The notes under the pieces are model-generated. The model saw only the letters and a program-made list of their open reading frames with translations, did no database searches and was not told where the DNA came from. Shown in pieces: positions 34,941-43,248 of a stretch of 64,000 nt of DNA. The DNA lies in assembly GCF_013408095.1 (NCBI RefSeq), contig NZ_JACBZF010000002.1, positions 248,001 through 312,000 on the forward strand, written 5' to 3'. The first letter of the stretch is position 1; each line of letters starts with the position of its first letter. Source of the DNA: Novosphingobium marinum (GTDB lineage: Bacteria > Pseudomonadota > Alphaproteobacteria > Sphingomonadales > Sphingomonadaceae). A program made the position numbers and the translations under genes.

Positions 34941-36533
34941 GTGGCTGATCTGCGCCAGGCCCTGAACGCCGCGAGAGACTATCGCGCCTCGGTCAAGGCA
35001 GCGTTGGGCGCGCGCTTGGTGTCCGGAAGGATTGATGAGGAGCAGCGGGCCGCGCACGGCTATGCCTGGGTGGCCACGCTTGTGGCTGCGCTGGAAGCGG
35101 TGCTCGAATGGTCCGAGGCCAGGGGCAGCAAGAATGATCTTGACGCCAGGATCGCCATTCTGGCCTTCGCTGAATGCATTGGCCAGATCGGTGGCGGCCT
35201 GCCGATGGGCCAGAACGAAATCTTCCGCCCCGGCGACCTCGGACTTGGCAGCGCTGCCCGCACGCTTTTCGACCGGTGCGCGGACCTGCTCGATGTGGAC
35301 TATGCGGCAACCAGAGGCGAAGTGGCCGCAGCCCTGGCCCAGGGGCAATGGCCAAGCGAGTCGCTCGATGATGCCGAAGCCGACACGATCCGCGAGCAAT
35401 ACCGTCGCTTCACCAATGCTGTCATCGTGCCTCAGGCGCACGGATGGCATCTGGCGAATGACCTGATCCCCGAGGCAGTGATTCAGGCCATGGCCGATCT
35501 CGGTACATTCGGAGTCTGCATACCCGAAATCTATGGGGGTCTTGGCCTTGGCAAGCTAATGATGTGCATCATAACCGAGGAATTGTCGCGCGGCTGGATT
35601 GGCGCGGGTTCGCTTGGCACGCGGTCCGAAATCGCCGGCGAACTGATCGGCTTGAACGGCACCGAAGCGCAAAAGGCCTGGTGGCTGCCCAGGATCGCGA
35701 GCGGCGAGGTTTTGCCGTCAGCAGCCTTCACCGAACCCGACACCGGATCGGATCTTGGCTCCATTCAAACCCGCGCACGGCACGACGGCGATCACTGGGT
35801 CATCAACGGGGCGAAAAACTGGATTACCCATGCCAGCCGATCAGATCTGATGACGATGCTCGTGCGAACATTACCTGAAGCCAAGGGTTACGCCGGGCTG
35901 TCGATGTTGCTGGTGCCCAAGCCTCGGGGCACGAGCGATGACGGTTTCCCAGCCCCTGGCATGACCGGAAGCGAGATCGAGGTCCCCGGTTATCGCGGGA
36001 TGCGCGAATATGCCCTGCAGTTCGATGCCATGACCGCGCCGGCAGACGCCCTGCTGGGCGGCGAGGAGGGGAAAGGGTTCAAGCAGCTCATGCGTACCTT
36101 CGAGGGCGCACGCATCCAGACCGCCGCGCGGGCAGTCGGCGTCGCGCGGCGGGCCCTCGAACTGGGCCTCGACTATGCCTTGGTTCGCAAGCAATTCGGC
36201 AGGGCCATCGTCGGGTTTCCGCGCGTGTCGGACAAGCTGGCGATGAGCCTTGTCGATTTTGTGATGGCGCGTGAACTCTGCTATGCTGCCGCGCGAGCCA
36301 GGGATTCGGAAAAGCGCTGCGATATTGAGGCCGGCATGGCAAAGTTGCTTGCCGCTCGCGCCGCCTGGTCGAACGCCGACGCTGCGCTGCAGATCCACGG
36401 CGCCAATGGTTATGCCCTTGAATACGAGATCAGTCGCATCCTTTGCGATGCGCGCATCCTCAACATTTTCGAGGGCGCTGCGGAAATTCAGGCTCAGGTG
36501 ATTGCCCGCGGCCTGACCGGAGATGATTTATGA
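34941..36533 (+). CDS. Long acyl-CoA dehydrogenase, methylsuccinyl-CoA dehydrogenase-like
   Basis: A 530-residue enzyme, about 140 residues longer than ordinary ACADs. The N-terminal extension (HGYAWVATL, IGGGLPMGQNEIFRP.DLGLG) and the core (SRGWIGAGSLGTRSEIA, FTEPDTGSDLGS, GMTGSEIEVPGYRGM, catalytic Glu in NIFEGAAEIQAQVIA) closely match my memory of (2S)-methylsuccinyl-CoA dehydrogenase (Mcd) of the ethylmalonyl-CoA pathway. That enzyme makes mesaconyl-CoA. No Ccr or Ecm gene is here, so it may serve a different branched dicarboxylyl-CoA. The GTG start lies 2 bases after the thiolase stop. Confidence 0.78.
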   Translation: MADLRQALNAARDYRASVKAALGARLVSGRIDEEQRAAHGYAWVATLVAALEAVLEWSEARGSKNDLDARIAILAFAECIGQIGGGLPMGQNEIFRPGDLGLGSAARTLFDRCADLLDVDYAATRGEVAAALAQGQWPSESLDDAEADTIREQYRRFTNAVIVPQAHGWHLANDLIPEAVIQAMADLGTFGVCIPEIYGGLGLGKLMMCIITEELSRGWIGAGSLGTRSEIAGELIGLNGTEAQKAWWLPRIASGEVLPSAAFTEPDTGSDLGSIQTRARHDGDHWVINGAKNWITHASRSDLMTMLVRTLPEAKGYAGLSMLLVPKPRGTSDDGFPAPGMTGSEIEVPGYRGMREYALQFDAMTAPADALLGGEEGKGFKQLMRTFEGARIQTAARAVGVARRALELGLDYALVRKQFGRAIVGFPRVSDKLAMSLVDFVMARELCYAAARARDSEKRCDIEAGMAKLLAARAAWSNADAALQIHGANGYALEYEISRILCDARILNIFEGAAEIQAQVIARGLTGDDL

Positions 36534-37390
36534 CCACCCAGCCAGACGAACAATGGCAAAGCTGGATCGGTCGTGAAGAATTGCGTCACGACTATCTGGA
36601 ACTCGCTGCCGCAAGACGGTGGCTGGCGACTTTCGACCGCGTTGCGCCGGCAGATGGCAGCGTGCCGCAAGGCTATCATTGGTGCCTTTGCCTGCCAGAC
36701 GCGCCAACAGCGGCATTGAGCGTGGATGGCCATCCGGTGCGCGGCGGCGAAAGCAGCTTCATGCCACCACTTCCTCAGTCGCGCCGGATGTGGGCATCGA
36801 GCAAGATCGAATTTCTTTCGCCGTTGCTCATCGGTCAGAAGGTGCAGCGCAGATCGCGGATCAATTCCATCGCCGAAAAGCAAGGGGCGACCGGCAAGCT
36901 TGTTTTCGTCGAGATAGCACAAGAAACCCGCTGCGAAGGCGAACTCTCCGTTCGCGAAACCCAAGCGATCGTTTATCGGGATCCCATGCCTTTGGGCACC
37001 GCAGAGCTGCCAAGGCCGTCTGACATGATCTTCGACGGATCCCGATGGGTTGCGCACCGCGCGCTGGTCCCCTCCGAAACCTTGCTGTTCCGATTTTCGG
37101 CGCTGACCTTCAACAGTCACCGGATTCATTATGATCGGGCCTACACCTGCGAAATCGAGGGGTATCGCGGCCTCGTCGTTCACGGTCCGTTGACGGCGAC
37201 ACTGCTGCTGGAACTCGCCCAGCAGCACTTCGGCGACAATGCGCTTCGGTGCTTCGATTGCCGAGCGGTGTCTGCCGCGATCTGCGGCGAGGAACTGCAT
37301 TTGGCGCTTCGCGCGAACGGCAATAGTGTTCAGTTCGTCGCCCATGCGCGCGATGGCCGTCCGATCATGGTTGCCAGCGCCACCCTTTGA
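36530..37390 (+). CDS. Hot-dog hydratase, mesaconyl-C4-CoA hydratase-like
   Basis: A 286-residue double hot-dog protein. The N-terminal FAS1-like dehydratase domain (FLSPLLIGQKVQRRSRI) and a C-terminal segment SALTFNSHRIHYDRAY followed by VVHGPLTATLLLEL resemble HTD2/mesaconyl-C4-CoA hydratase (Meh) and itaconyl-CoA hydratases. It would hydrate an unsaturated dicarboxylyl-CoA. Its ATG overlaps the Mcd-like stop by 4 bases, so the dehydrogenase and hydratase are coupled, as would suit a methylsuccinyl-CoA to citramalyl-CoA-type sequence (inference). Confidence 0.75.
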   Translation: MTTQPDEQWQSWIGREELRHDYLELAAARRWLATFDRVAPADGSVPQGYHWCLCLPDAPTAALSVDGHPVRGGESSFMPPLPQSRRMWASSKIEFLSPLLIGQKVQRRSRINSIAEKQGATGKLVFVEIAQETRCEGELSVRETQAIVYRDPMPLGTAELPRPSDMIFDGSRWVAHRALVPSETLLFRFSALTFNSHRIHYDRAYTCEIEGYRGLVVHGPLTATLLLELAQQHFGDNALRCFDCRAVSAAICGEELHLALRANGNSVQFVAHARDGRPIMVASATL

Positions 37391-37412
37391 CCACCTTCCA
37401 GGGAAATTGAAA

Positions 37413-38288
37413 GTGACAATCGATCCGCAAAAATTGCTCAACTTTCGTATTCCTGCGGTTCGTCAGACCGTCACTCCACGCGATGCTGCATTTTACGCCT
37501 TATCGATCGGGATGGGGCGAGATCCTACCGACCTCGCGCAGCTGCCATTCGTGGATCCCCTTCGTGGACCGGTTGCCATGCCCGGCATGGCGCTCGTTCT
37601 CGCGAGTCCCGGGTTCTGGCTGGGGCACCCTGATTCTGGTGTAGATCCGGTTTCCGTCCTGCATGCCGGCCAATCCATGGTACTGCTTGGCCCGGTTCCG
37701 GCAACTGGCGAAGTCGAAAGCACAACCCGCGTCACCCACATTGTCGACAAAGGCGCGGGCAAGGCCGCGTTGATATTCACCGAAACCAATATCCGCGATG
37801 ATCGCGGCACCTGCTTTGCCTGTCTTGAACGTACGATCTTCATTCGCGGCGGCGGCGGGTTCGGAGGGGAAGGCGAAGCACCGCGAAGTTCGCCGGTACC
37901 CGTGGCGGAAGGCAATGCCGGTCTTGTCATTGACCTGACGACCGGTCCCGAACAGGCCCTGATCTATCGTCTCAATGGAGATCTCAACCCGCTGCACAGC
38001 GATCCCGCAATCGCGGCGCGCGCCGGGTACAGGATGCCGATATTGCACGGCTTGGGCACGATGGGCATCATCGTTCACGCCATCCTCCGCGGGCGACTTG
38101 GCTACCAGGCCGAGCGCCTGCGCGCAGTGCAACTGCGTTTCGCCGCGCCGGTGTTCCCTGGTGAAACCATCAGAACCGAAATCTGGAATAATGGCGCTTT
38201 TCGGGCATCGGTGCTCGAGCGCGACGTCATCGTTGCAGATCAAGGGTTTTTCACAATCTCTCAGGATGAGGGCGATGCAGTTTCTTAG
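37413..38288 (+). CDS. MaoC-type enoyl-CoA hydratase 2
   Basis: A 291-residue double hot-dog hydratase. The hydratase-2 motif YRLNGDLNPLHSDP is followed by GYRMPILHGLGTMG, with the catalytic Asp and His visible. It gives (R)-3-hydroxyacyl-CoA, which suits the MFE-2-type SDR at the head of the operon. GTG 37413 is chosen because AGGGA lies 8 bases upstream; a TTG two codons earlier is possible. The last 14 bases overlap the next gene. Confidence 0.85.
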   Translation: MTIDPQKLLNFRIPAVRQTVTPRDAAFYALSIGMGRDPTDLAQLPFVDPLRGPVAMPGMALVLASPGFWLGHPDSGVDPVSVLHAGQSMVLLGPVPATGEVESTTRVTHIVDKGAGKAALIFTETNIRDDRGTCFACLERTIFIRGGGGFGGEGEAPRSSPVPVAEGNAGLVIDLTTGPEQALIYRLNGDLNPLHSDPAIAARAGYRMPILHGLGTMGIIVHAILRGRLGYQAERLRAVQLRFAAPVFPGETIRTEIWNNGAFRASVLERDVIVADQGFFTISQDEGDAVS

Positions 38289-39450
38289 TCCTTTCGAACC
38301 TCAACACTTTCACGAAATCCGCGACGGCGTGCGCCGGCTGTGTGAAAAGTTCCCGGGTGAATATTGGCGCAAGCTCGACGCTGATCGCGAATATCCGACC
38401 TCCTTTGTGGATGCGTTGACGAGCGCTGGCTATCTTTCGGTGCTCATACCCGAGGAATATGGCGGATCAGGTCTGGGCCTTTCGGCTGCAGTTGCCATCC
38501 TTGAGACGATTCAAGCGATGGGTTGCAACGGAGCGGCATGCCATGCCCAGATGTATAACATGGCCATCATCCTCAGACATGGATCGGATGAGCAAAAGCG
38601 CCTTTATCTTCCCGCGATCGCAAGCGGCGCACTGCGCTTGCAGGCTTTCGGCGTAACCGAGCCGGGAAGCGGCTCCGATACCACTGCGTTAAGGACGACG
38701 GCAGTTCGCGATGGGGACTATTTTGTGGTGAGCGGCCAGAAAATCTGGACCAGTCGCGCCGAACACAGCGATCTCATGCTGCTGCTAGCGCGGACTTCGC
38801 CGCGCGATCAAGTTTCGAAGAAAACCGACGGTCTTTCCATATTCATCGTCGATATGAATCAGGCTCGCACCGCGGGTTCGCTAACGATCCGGCCTATCCG
38901 CACCATGATGAACCATGCCACGACGGAACTTTTCTTCGACAGGATGCGCATCCCGGTCGCCAATCTCTTAGGCAAAGAAGGCAAGGGCTTTCATTGCATC
39001 CTTTCGGGCATGAATGCGGAAAGAGTTCTTATTGCTGCCGAATGCGTCGGTGATGCAAAATGGTTTACCCGAAAATCCATTGCTTATGCCAATCAACGGG
39101 TGGTTTTCGATCGCCCCATTGGCATGAATCAGGGCGTCTCTTTCCCGATCGCGCGAGCCCACGCAAATATGCGCGCTGCCGAGCTCATGGTCCATGAGGC
39201 CGCGCGCCTTTACGAAGCGGGGCTTGAACATGGACCCGAGGCGAACATGGCAAAAATGCTTGCCGCGGACGTAGCAGTCGAAGCGGGCAACGCCTGCATC
39301 CAGACATATGGCGGATATGGCTTTGCTGAGGAATACGACATCGAACGGAAATTTCGAGAGGCCCGCCTTTATCAGGTGGCACCTGTTTCGACCAATCTCA
39401 TATTGTCATTCATCGCAGAGCATGTCCTGAAACTACCGCGAAGCTATTGA
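38275..39450 (+). CDS. Acyl-CoA dehydrogenase without the usual C-terminal Glu motif
   Basis: A 391-residue ACAD with FGVTEPGSGSDTTALRTTA, GQKIWTSRAEH and IQTYGGYGFAEEYDIERKFREARL. Where most ACADs have the catalytic Glu in YEGT, this one reads YQVAPVSTNLILSF. That variant occurs in a subgroup of degradative ACADs, whose base must be elsewhere. The start could be ATG 38266 or 38275. It closes the plus-strand operon and faces the glutaryl-CoA dehydrogenase-like gene. Confidence 0.83.
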   Translation: MQFLSPFEPQHFHEIRDGVRRLCEKFPGEYWRKLDADREYPTSFVDALTSAGYLSVLIPEEYGGSGLGLSAAVAILETIQAMGCNGAACHAQMYNMAIILRHGSDEQKRLYLPAIASGALRLQAFGVTEPGSGSDTTALRTTAVRDGDYFVVSGQKIWTSRAEHSDLMLLLARTSPRDQVSKKTDGLSIFIVDMNQARTAGSLTIRPIRTMMNHATTELFFDRMRIPVANLLGKEGKGFHCILSGMNAERVLIAAECVGDAKWFTRKSIAYANQRVVFDRPIGMNQGVSFPIARAHANMRAAELMVHEAARLYEAGLEHGPEANMAKMLAADVAVEAGNACIQTYGGYGFAEEYDIERKFREARLYQVAPVSTNLILSFIAEHVLKLPRSY

Positions 39451-39544
39451 GGCGGCCACCACGCTCCGTCGTTTCCGCTCACTCGACACAACGATTGTTG
39501 CTGCGACCAGGCAGCGCAACACTGAAGAAGAAAGGTGGCCTGCC

Positions 39545-40729
39545 CTAGAATGCGGCAATGCCAGTGAGTGCTCGACCAAGGATGAGCGCGTGCACATCGT
39601 GCGTGCCTTCATAGGTGTTGACGGTTTCCAGATTCACCATGTGCCGCATGACTTGATATTCATCGCTGATGCCATTACCGCCGTGCATATCTCGGGCATG
39701 GCGCGCAATATCAAGCGATTTTCCGACATTGTTACGCTTGACGAGAGAGACCATCTCCGGCGCGAACCTGCCTTCATCCATTAGGCGGCCGACACGCAAT
39801 GAGGCTTGCAACCCTAGCGCAATGTCTGTTTGCATATCGGCGAGCTTCTTTTGATAGAGTTGGTTGGAGGCAAGCGGCTTTCCAAACTGGTGCCGATCAA
39901 GCCCATATTGGCGGGCTGCGTGCATGCAATATTCTGCTGCGCCGAGCGCTCCCCAACTGATCCCATAGCGTGCGCGGTTTAGGCAATCGAAGGGGCCCTT
40001 GAGACCCTGGACCCCGGGGAGCAAGGCTTCTTGGTCAACCTCAACCTCATCCATCACGATCATGCCGGTGGTCGAGGCGCGCAGGCTGAGCTTGCCCTTG
40101 ATCTTGGGAGCGGAAAGCCCCTTCAGGCCCTTTTCAAGCACGAAGCCGCAAATGGCCCCATCATGTGCTTCGCTCTTTGCCCAGACGACAAAGACGTCGG
40201 CGAAAGGAGCATTCGAAATCCATGTTTTGATGCCGGAAAGGACATAGCCACCATCAATCCTCTTCGCGATTGTGCGCATGCCCGCAGGATCAGATCCCGC
40301 ATCAGGTTCTGTCAGGCCGAAGCAGCCGATCAGCGAGCCTGCGGCTAGGCCAGGCAGATATTTAAACCGCTGTTCCTCCGAGCCGAAAGCAAAAATCGGA
40401 TACATGACGAGCGAGCTTTGCACCGATGCCATTGAACGATAGCCCGAATCCACGCGCTCAATCTCGCGCGCGATCAGACCGTAGGAGACATAGCCAGCTC
40501 CAGCACCGCCATAAGACTGTGGGATCGTCGCTCCAAGCAAGCCGGCTTGTCCCATGAGTGGAAACAACTCTGCTGCATCCAGCTCTTCGCGGAAGGCATT
40601 GATGACCCGGGGCTGAAGTTCGCCTTGCGCGAAGCCATGAGCCGCATCACGCACCATTCGTTCTTCTTCAGTCAGTTGATCGTCAAAGTTGAAGGGATCG
40701 CTCCAATCAAACCGTGCCATCTCGATCAT
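39545..40729 (-). CDS. gcdH: Glutaryl-CoA dehydrogenase-like enzyme
   Basis: An ACAD-family enzyme of about 394 residues. [17 protein letters not shown] contains the Arg-Ser that binds the distal carboxylate of glutaryl-CoA, and the catalytic Glu is in [15 protein letters not shown]. Family members oxidise and decarboxylate glutaryl-CoA to crotonyl-CoA. A role in finishing a dicarboxylyl-CoA from the facing operon is plausible. Three in-frame starts (GTG 40738, ATG 40729, ATG 40720) are close together; 40729 has GAGTGG at a reasonable distance. Confidence 0.88.
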   Translation of the reverse strand: MIEMARFDWSDPFNFDDQLTEEERMVRDAAHGFAQGELQPRVINAFREELDAAELFPLMGQAGLLGATIPQSYGGAGAGYVSYGLIAREIERVDSGYRSMASVQSSLVMYPIFAFGSEEQRFKYLPGLAAGSLIGCFGLTEPDAGSDPAGMRTIAKRIDGGYVLSGIKTWISNAPFADVFVVWAKSEAHDGAICGFVLEKGLKGLSAPKIKGKLSLRASTTGMIVMDEVEVDQEALLPGVQGLKGPFDCLNRARYGISWGALGAAEYCMHAARQYGLDRHQFGKPLASNQLYQKKLADMQTDIALGLQASLRVGRLMDEGRFAPEMVSLVKRNNVGKSLDIARHARDMHGGNGISDEYQVMRHMVNLETVNTYEGTHDVHALILGRALTGIAAF

Positions 40730-40741
40730 AAATTCCACTCG

Positions 40742-41106
40742 TCATATGATATCATTCGGTTCAGATGCAGTAATGGCGAGGAGTTCTTCAAGCGTTACCG
40801 CGAACCTTGTGAGTTGGACAAATTCCGAAAGTGAAACAATCCACGCAAATACCCGCATGCGGTTGTAGCGAGCTGAAATTCCCCCGAAGGCTACCCTGCC
40901 GAGCATAAGGCCAACCGGGCCAGCGAGGAAAACTGGGCCAAAAGCGCTTTTGTCGAGCAGCGAAGCGGAACCGAACACCAGTGCAATCAAGCGATAAATT
41001 GCGCGTCGTAGCCATAGATAACGACGACTATCCAACACAAGGTGCGTCCTCAATATGGCGACTGGCTATCCGCATACTCCTTTGGCGTCGCACCAAGTTC
41101 AGCCAT
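40742..41106 (-). pseudogene. Remnant of an aromatic-acid:H+ symporter (AAHS, PcaK-like)
   Basis: On the minus strand, ATG 41106 begins MAELGATPKEY and hits a stop after 18 codons. A different frame then reads VVVIYGYDAQFIA, and a third reads DKSAFGPVFLAGPVGLMLG with the MFS motif A-like GGISARYNRMR and TLEELLAI. These blocks, in order, match the first two to three helices of AAHS transporters but need two frameshifts to join. The rest of the transporter is absent. It is a decayed N-terminal fragment next to the flavoprotein operon. Confidence 0.6.
40746..40755. promoter_or_regulatory. Palindrome ATGATATCAT upstream of gcdH-like gene
   Basis: A perfect 10-bp palindrome 17 bases before the chosen gcdH-like start. 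It could be an operator half-structure for a GntR-type or other dimeric regulator. Short palindromes also arise by chance, so support is modest. Confidence 0.3.
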
Positions 41107-41146
41107 AGGAACCCTGTTGATCTTTCTCGCCCATTTTGATTTAAGT

Positions 41147-41512
41147 TTACGGTGTTTTGTTTTTGGCGGGTTGAGCCTTCGCGGGGGGAAGCTTCTGCGC
41201 CATGATGTGATCGTAGATCTGCTTGATTTCCGTGTCCGACAATTCGGTCGGGCGGAACGGCGGCATTTCGATCAGGCCCTGGCGAACGACCGAATGTAGG
41301 TAATCGTAATCTAAGTCCTTGCGACCGATGAGCGAAGGCACCGGAGCACCTTTTTCGGCCAGCAGCATGGTGCCACCGTGGCCCGGGCCGGGGTTGTGGC
41401 AACCTGCGCAGTAACGCTCATAATTCTCCGCGCCATCCGCGACCACTTCTCCTTGCTTGGACGAACAGGCGCCAAGAGTGGCGAGGAACGAAAGGACGAG
41501 GAGCTTGTTCAT
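41147..41512 (-). CDS. Periplasmic c-type cytochrome lipoprotein, PchC-like
   Basis: A 121-residue cytochrome. It has a lipoprotein signal (LSFLATLGAC, lipid Cys16), one haem site CAGCH (35-39) and a Met ligand probably in EMPPF. Single-haem cytochromes of this size are the electron-accepting subunit of p-cresol methylhydroxylase-type flavocytochromes. The gene is last in the operon, 31 bases after the second flavoprotein gene. ATG 41512 follows GGAGG. The open frame continues 41 codons upstream without support. Confidence 0.85.
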   Translation of the reverse strand: MNKLLVLSFLATLGACSSKQGEVVADGAENYERYCAGCHNPGPGHGGTMLLAEKGAPVPSLIGRKDLDYDYLHSVVRQGLIEMPPFRPTELSDTEIKQIYDHIMAQKLPPAKAQPAKNKTP

Positions 41513-41543
41513 TGTACCTCCGCAGGCATGGCGACGCATCGGC

Positions 41544-43010
41544 TCAGACCGAGGCAAAGATCGAGTTGGGATCGAGCGCCTGCTTGACCCGCGCATGCAG
41601 GGCCGAGCGGCCACCCTTTTCATAGGTCTTGGCAACCGCCGCCCCCAGCCCGGGGTCGGTCAGGATCTGGCCGAAGCCGGCCTCGGCCTGCGCGGCGATC
41701 AGGGCTTCGGCGCAATTCTTGGCCCGTGCCGCATCCTCGCCCTTCCCGGCGGCATGGGACAGTACCTGGCGATGGTTGGCCGAACGCCAGATCGCGGTGG
41801 TTTCGCCAACGAAGTCGAAGCCGTTCTTGGCACAGATATCGCGCGACAGTTCATAAAGCTTGACGGCTTCCTCGCCATCCACAGGGCTGACCGGGTTGAC
41901 CGTAAGCGCCATGTCGCCGCTCCAGCCCGCGGTCCTGGCCGGGGGATCGGTCACGACGCCGGTCATCGAGCCCATCCGCCATGCCCACAGCTTGGGATCC
42001 ACGCCCTTGCCATCGACGATGACCCTGGCGCCGCTGATCGACGAAAACGCGCCCTTGACCATGTCCCACAGGATCGCGACGTTGTCTGGCAACCCATAGA
42101 GCGAGCCGTAGAGGTTCCAGTAGCCAAGGCCGAGTGATTCGCCCGCGGCTTTGACCGCGCTCGCCGCCATCGGCCCCTGGCCTTCAAAGTCGGCGCGACG
42201 CTTGCCGAGCAGGGCCGCTTCGTGAAGCGCATTGCCCACCGCGACGCCATTGGCCACCACCATGTTGAGCTTGAGTGGCCCGAGCACATCCAGCAATGGG
42301 CCAAGATCGTCCTCTTTGGGAACCGCGACCATGAAGGTCTGGTGCGCCGGAGGCTGCGGCATCATCCACATCCCGACCTTGGTCACCACCCCGAAATCGG
42401 ACTGGGTGAACAGCCCATCAACCCACGGGCCATAGCCGAACTTGAACAGCTGCCAGCAGGTGCTCTTGGGCATGGCACCCATGCCGGTTCGCACCATCTT
42501 GCCATCAGCCAGCATCACCTCGAGCCCGCACTGCATCAGGAAGTGATCGGAATAGGGGGTGTAGCCGGGGCGCCGGTTGATGAAACTGGCGGCCACGCTT
42601 TCATCGGGATTGCCGGGAAAGTCGACCCACAGCTTAATCCCCTTTTCCTTGATGTGGGCATCGAGCTGGCGGAAGGTGACGCCCGGTTCGACCAGGCAGG
42701 TGGCCAGTTCGTCATTGACCTCGAGGACCTTGTTCATCTTCTGCAGGTCAAGCACGATCACCTTGTCCTGTACGGCTTTTTCAAGTCCGTAGGCGCCGTT
42801 GCAGACCGTCTGGACCACACCGCCGCTGGTGCGCGCGGCTTCCAGCACCCTGGCGAGCTGGGCTTCATCGGCCGGAAGCACCACGCCTGCCGGTACCATC
42901 CCCGGGGCAGCATAGCGGGCCAGGGTCTGCGGGCTGGTATCGACGGTCTCCTTGCCCAGTGCCTGGGTGAGGGTGCCGAGCGTGGCCGTCTGGCGGGCTT
43001 GATCGATCAT
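41544..43010 (-). CDS. VAO/PCMH-family flavoprotein (second copy)
   Basis: A 488-residue FAD enzyme of the vanillyl-alcohol oxidase / 4-cresol dehydrogenase family. The FAD_binding_4 domain spans about 40-200 (LVEPGVTFRQLDAHI, GYTPYSDHFLMQCGLEVMLADG), followed by the cap domain. Such enzymes oxidise 4-alkylphenols at the benzylic carbon. It immediately precedes the cytochrome gene, so it is the better candidate for a flavocytochrome. It is clearly homologous but diverged from the 46207-47766 protein, for instance lacking the GGGGHINFSP block. ATG 43010 lies 13 bases after subunit D. Confidence 0.83.
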   Translation of the reverse strand: MIDQARQTATLGTLTQALGKETVDTSPQTLARYAAPGMVPAGVVLPADEAQLARVLEAARTSGGVVQTVCNGAYGLEKAVQDKVIVLDLQKMNKVLEVNDELATCLVEPGVTFRQLDAHIKEKGIKLWVDFPGNPDESVAASFINRRPGYTPYSDHFLMQCGLEVMLADGKMVRTGMGAMPKSTCWQLFKFGYGPWVDGLFTQSDFGVVTKVGMWMMPQPPAHQTFMVAVPKEDDLGPLLDVLGPLKLNMVVANGVAVGNALHEAALLGKRRADFEGQGPMAASAVKAAGESLGLGYWNLYGSLYGLPDNVAILWDMVKGAFSSISGARVIVDGKGVDPKLWAWRMGSMTGVVTDPPARTAGWSGDMALTVNPVSPVDGEEAVKLYELSRDICAKNGFDFVGETTAIWRSANHRQVLSHAAGKGEDAARAKNCAEALIAAQAEAGFGQILTDPGLGAAVAKTYEKGGRSALHARVKQALDPNSIFASV

Positions 43011-43023
43011 GGCGTTGGGAGCC

Positions 43024-43248
43024 TTATTGCTGGAGAATCTTGGGATAACGTTGGAGATCGCCGGCATCGACGGCAAAATCGGCCGAGCGCGCAGCAGGGT
43101 CGATCGCGCGGGCCGGTTCGCTGTCGCGCCAGGAAAAGTTGCAGGTCGGGCAGCGCAGGATCGTCCACACGACCGCGCCGTCCTGCCTGCCCTGATGATC
43201 GGTGACAGCGCCGCTCGATTTGCAGCGCCCGCAGACGGTGGTAGTCAT
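43024..43248 (-). CDS. Hydroxyarylic acid decarboxylase subunit D (VdcD-like)
   Basis: A 74-residue protein with two CxxC pairs (Cys6/Cys9 and Cys33/Cys36) that probably bind zinc. It matches the small subunit D of non-oxidative vanillate/4-hydroxybenzoate decarboxylases, always found with UbiD-type subunit C and UbiX-type subunit B. Its exact role is unclear. The ATG overlaps the UbiD stop by 4 bases, which fits the family gene order C-D. Confidence 0.83.
   Translation of the reverse strand: MTTTVCGRCKSSGAVTDHQGRQDGAVVWTILRCPTCNFSWRDSEPARAIDPAARSADFAVDAGDLQRYPKILQQ

Noticed and set aside
39454..39540. GGCCACC and GGTGGCC as arms of a terminator between the convergent operons
   Set aside because: The arms are 7 bp and 73 bases apart, too far for a convincing terminator hairpin.
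40742..41053. A 103-codon minus-strand frame as an intact small membrane protein
   Set aside because: Its middle matches AAHS transporter helices, while the matching upstream segments lie in other frames, so a decayed transporter explains it better.
42222..43205. Long plus-strand open frames opposite the flavoprotein, UbiD and ALDH genes (also 43326-44759 and 45994-47628)
   Set aside because: They are antisense shadows of strongly supported minus-strand genes, with His/Arg-rich composition and no recognisable motif.
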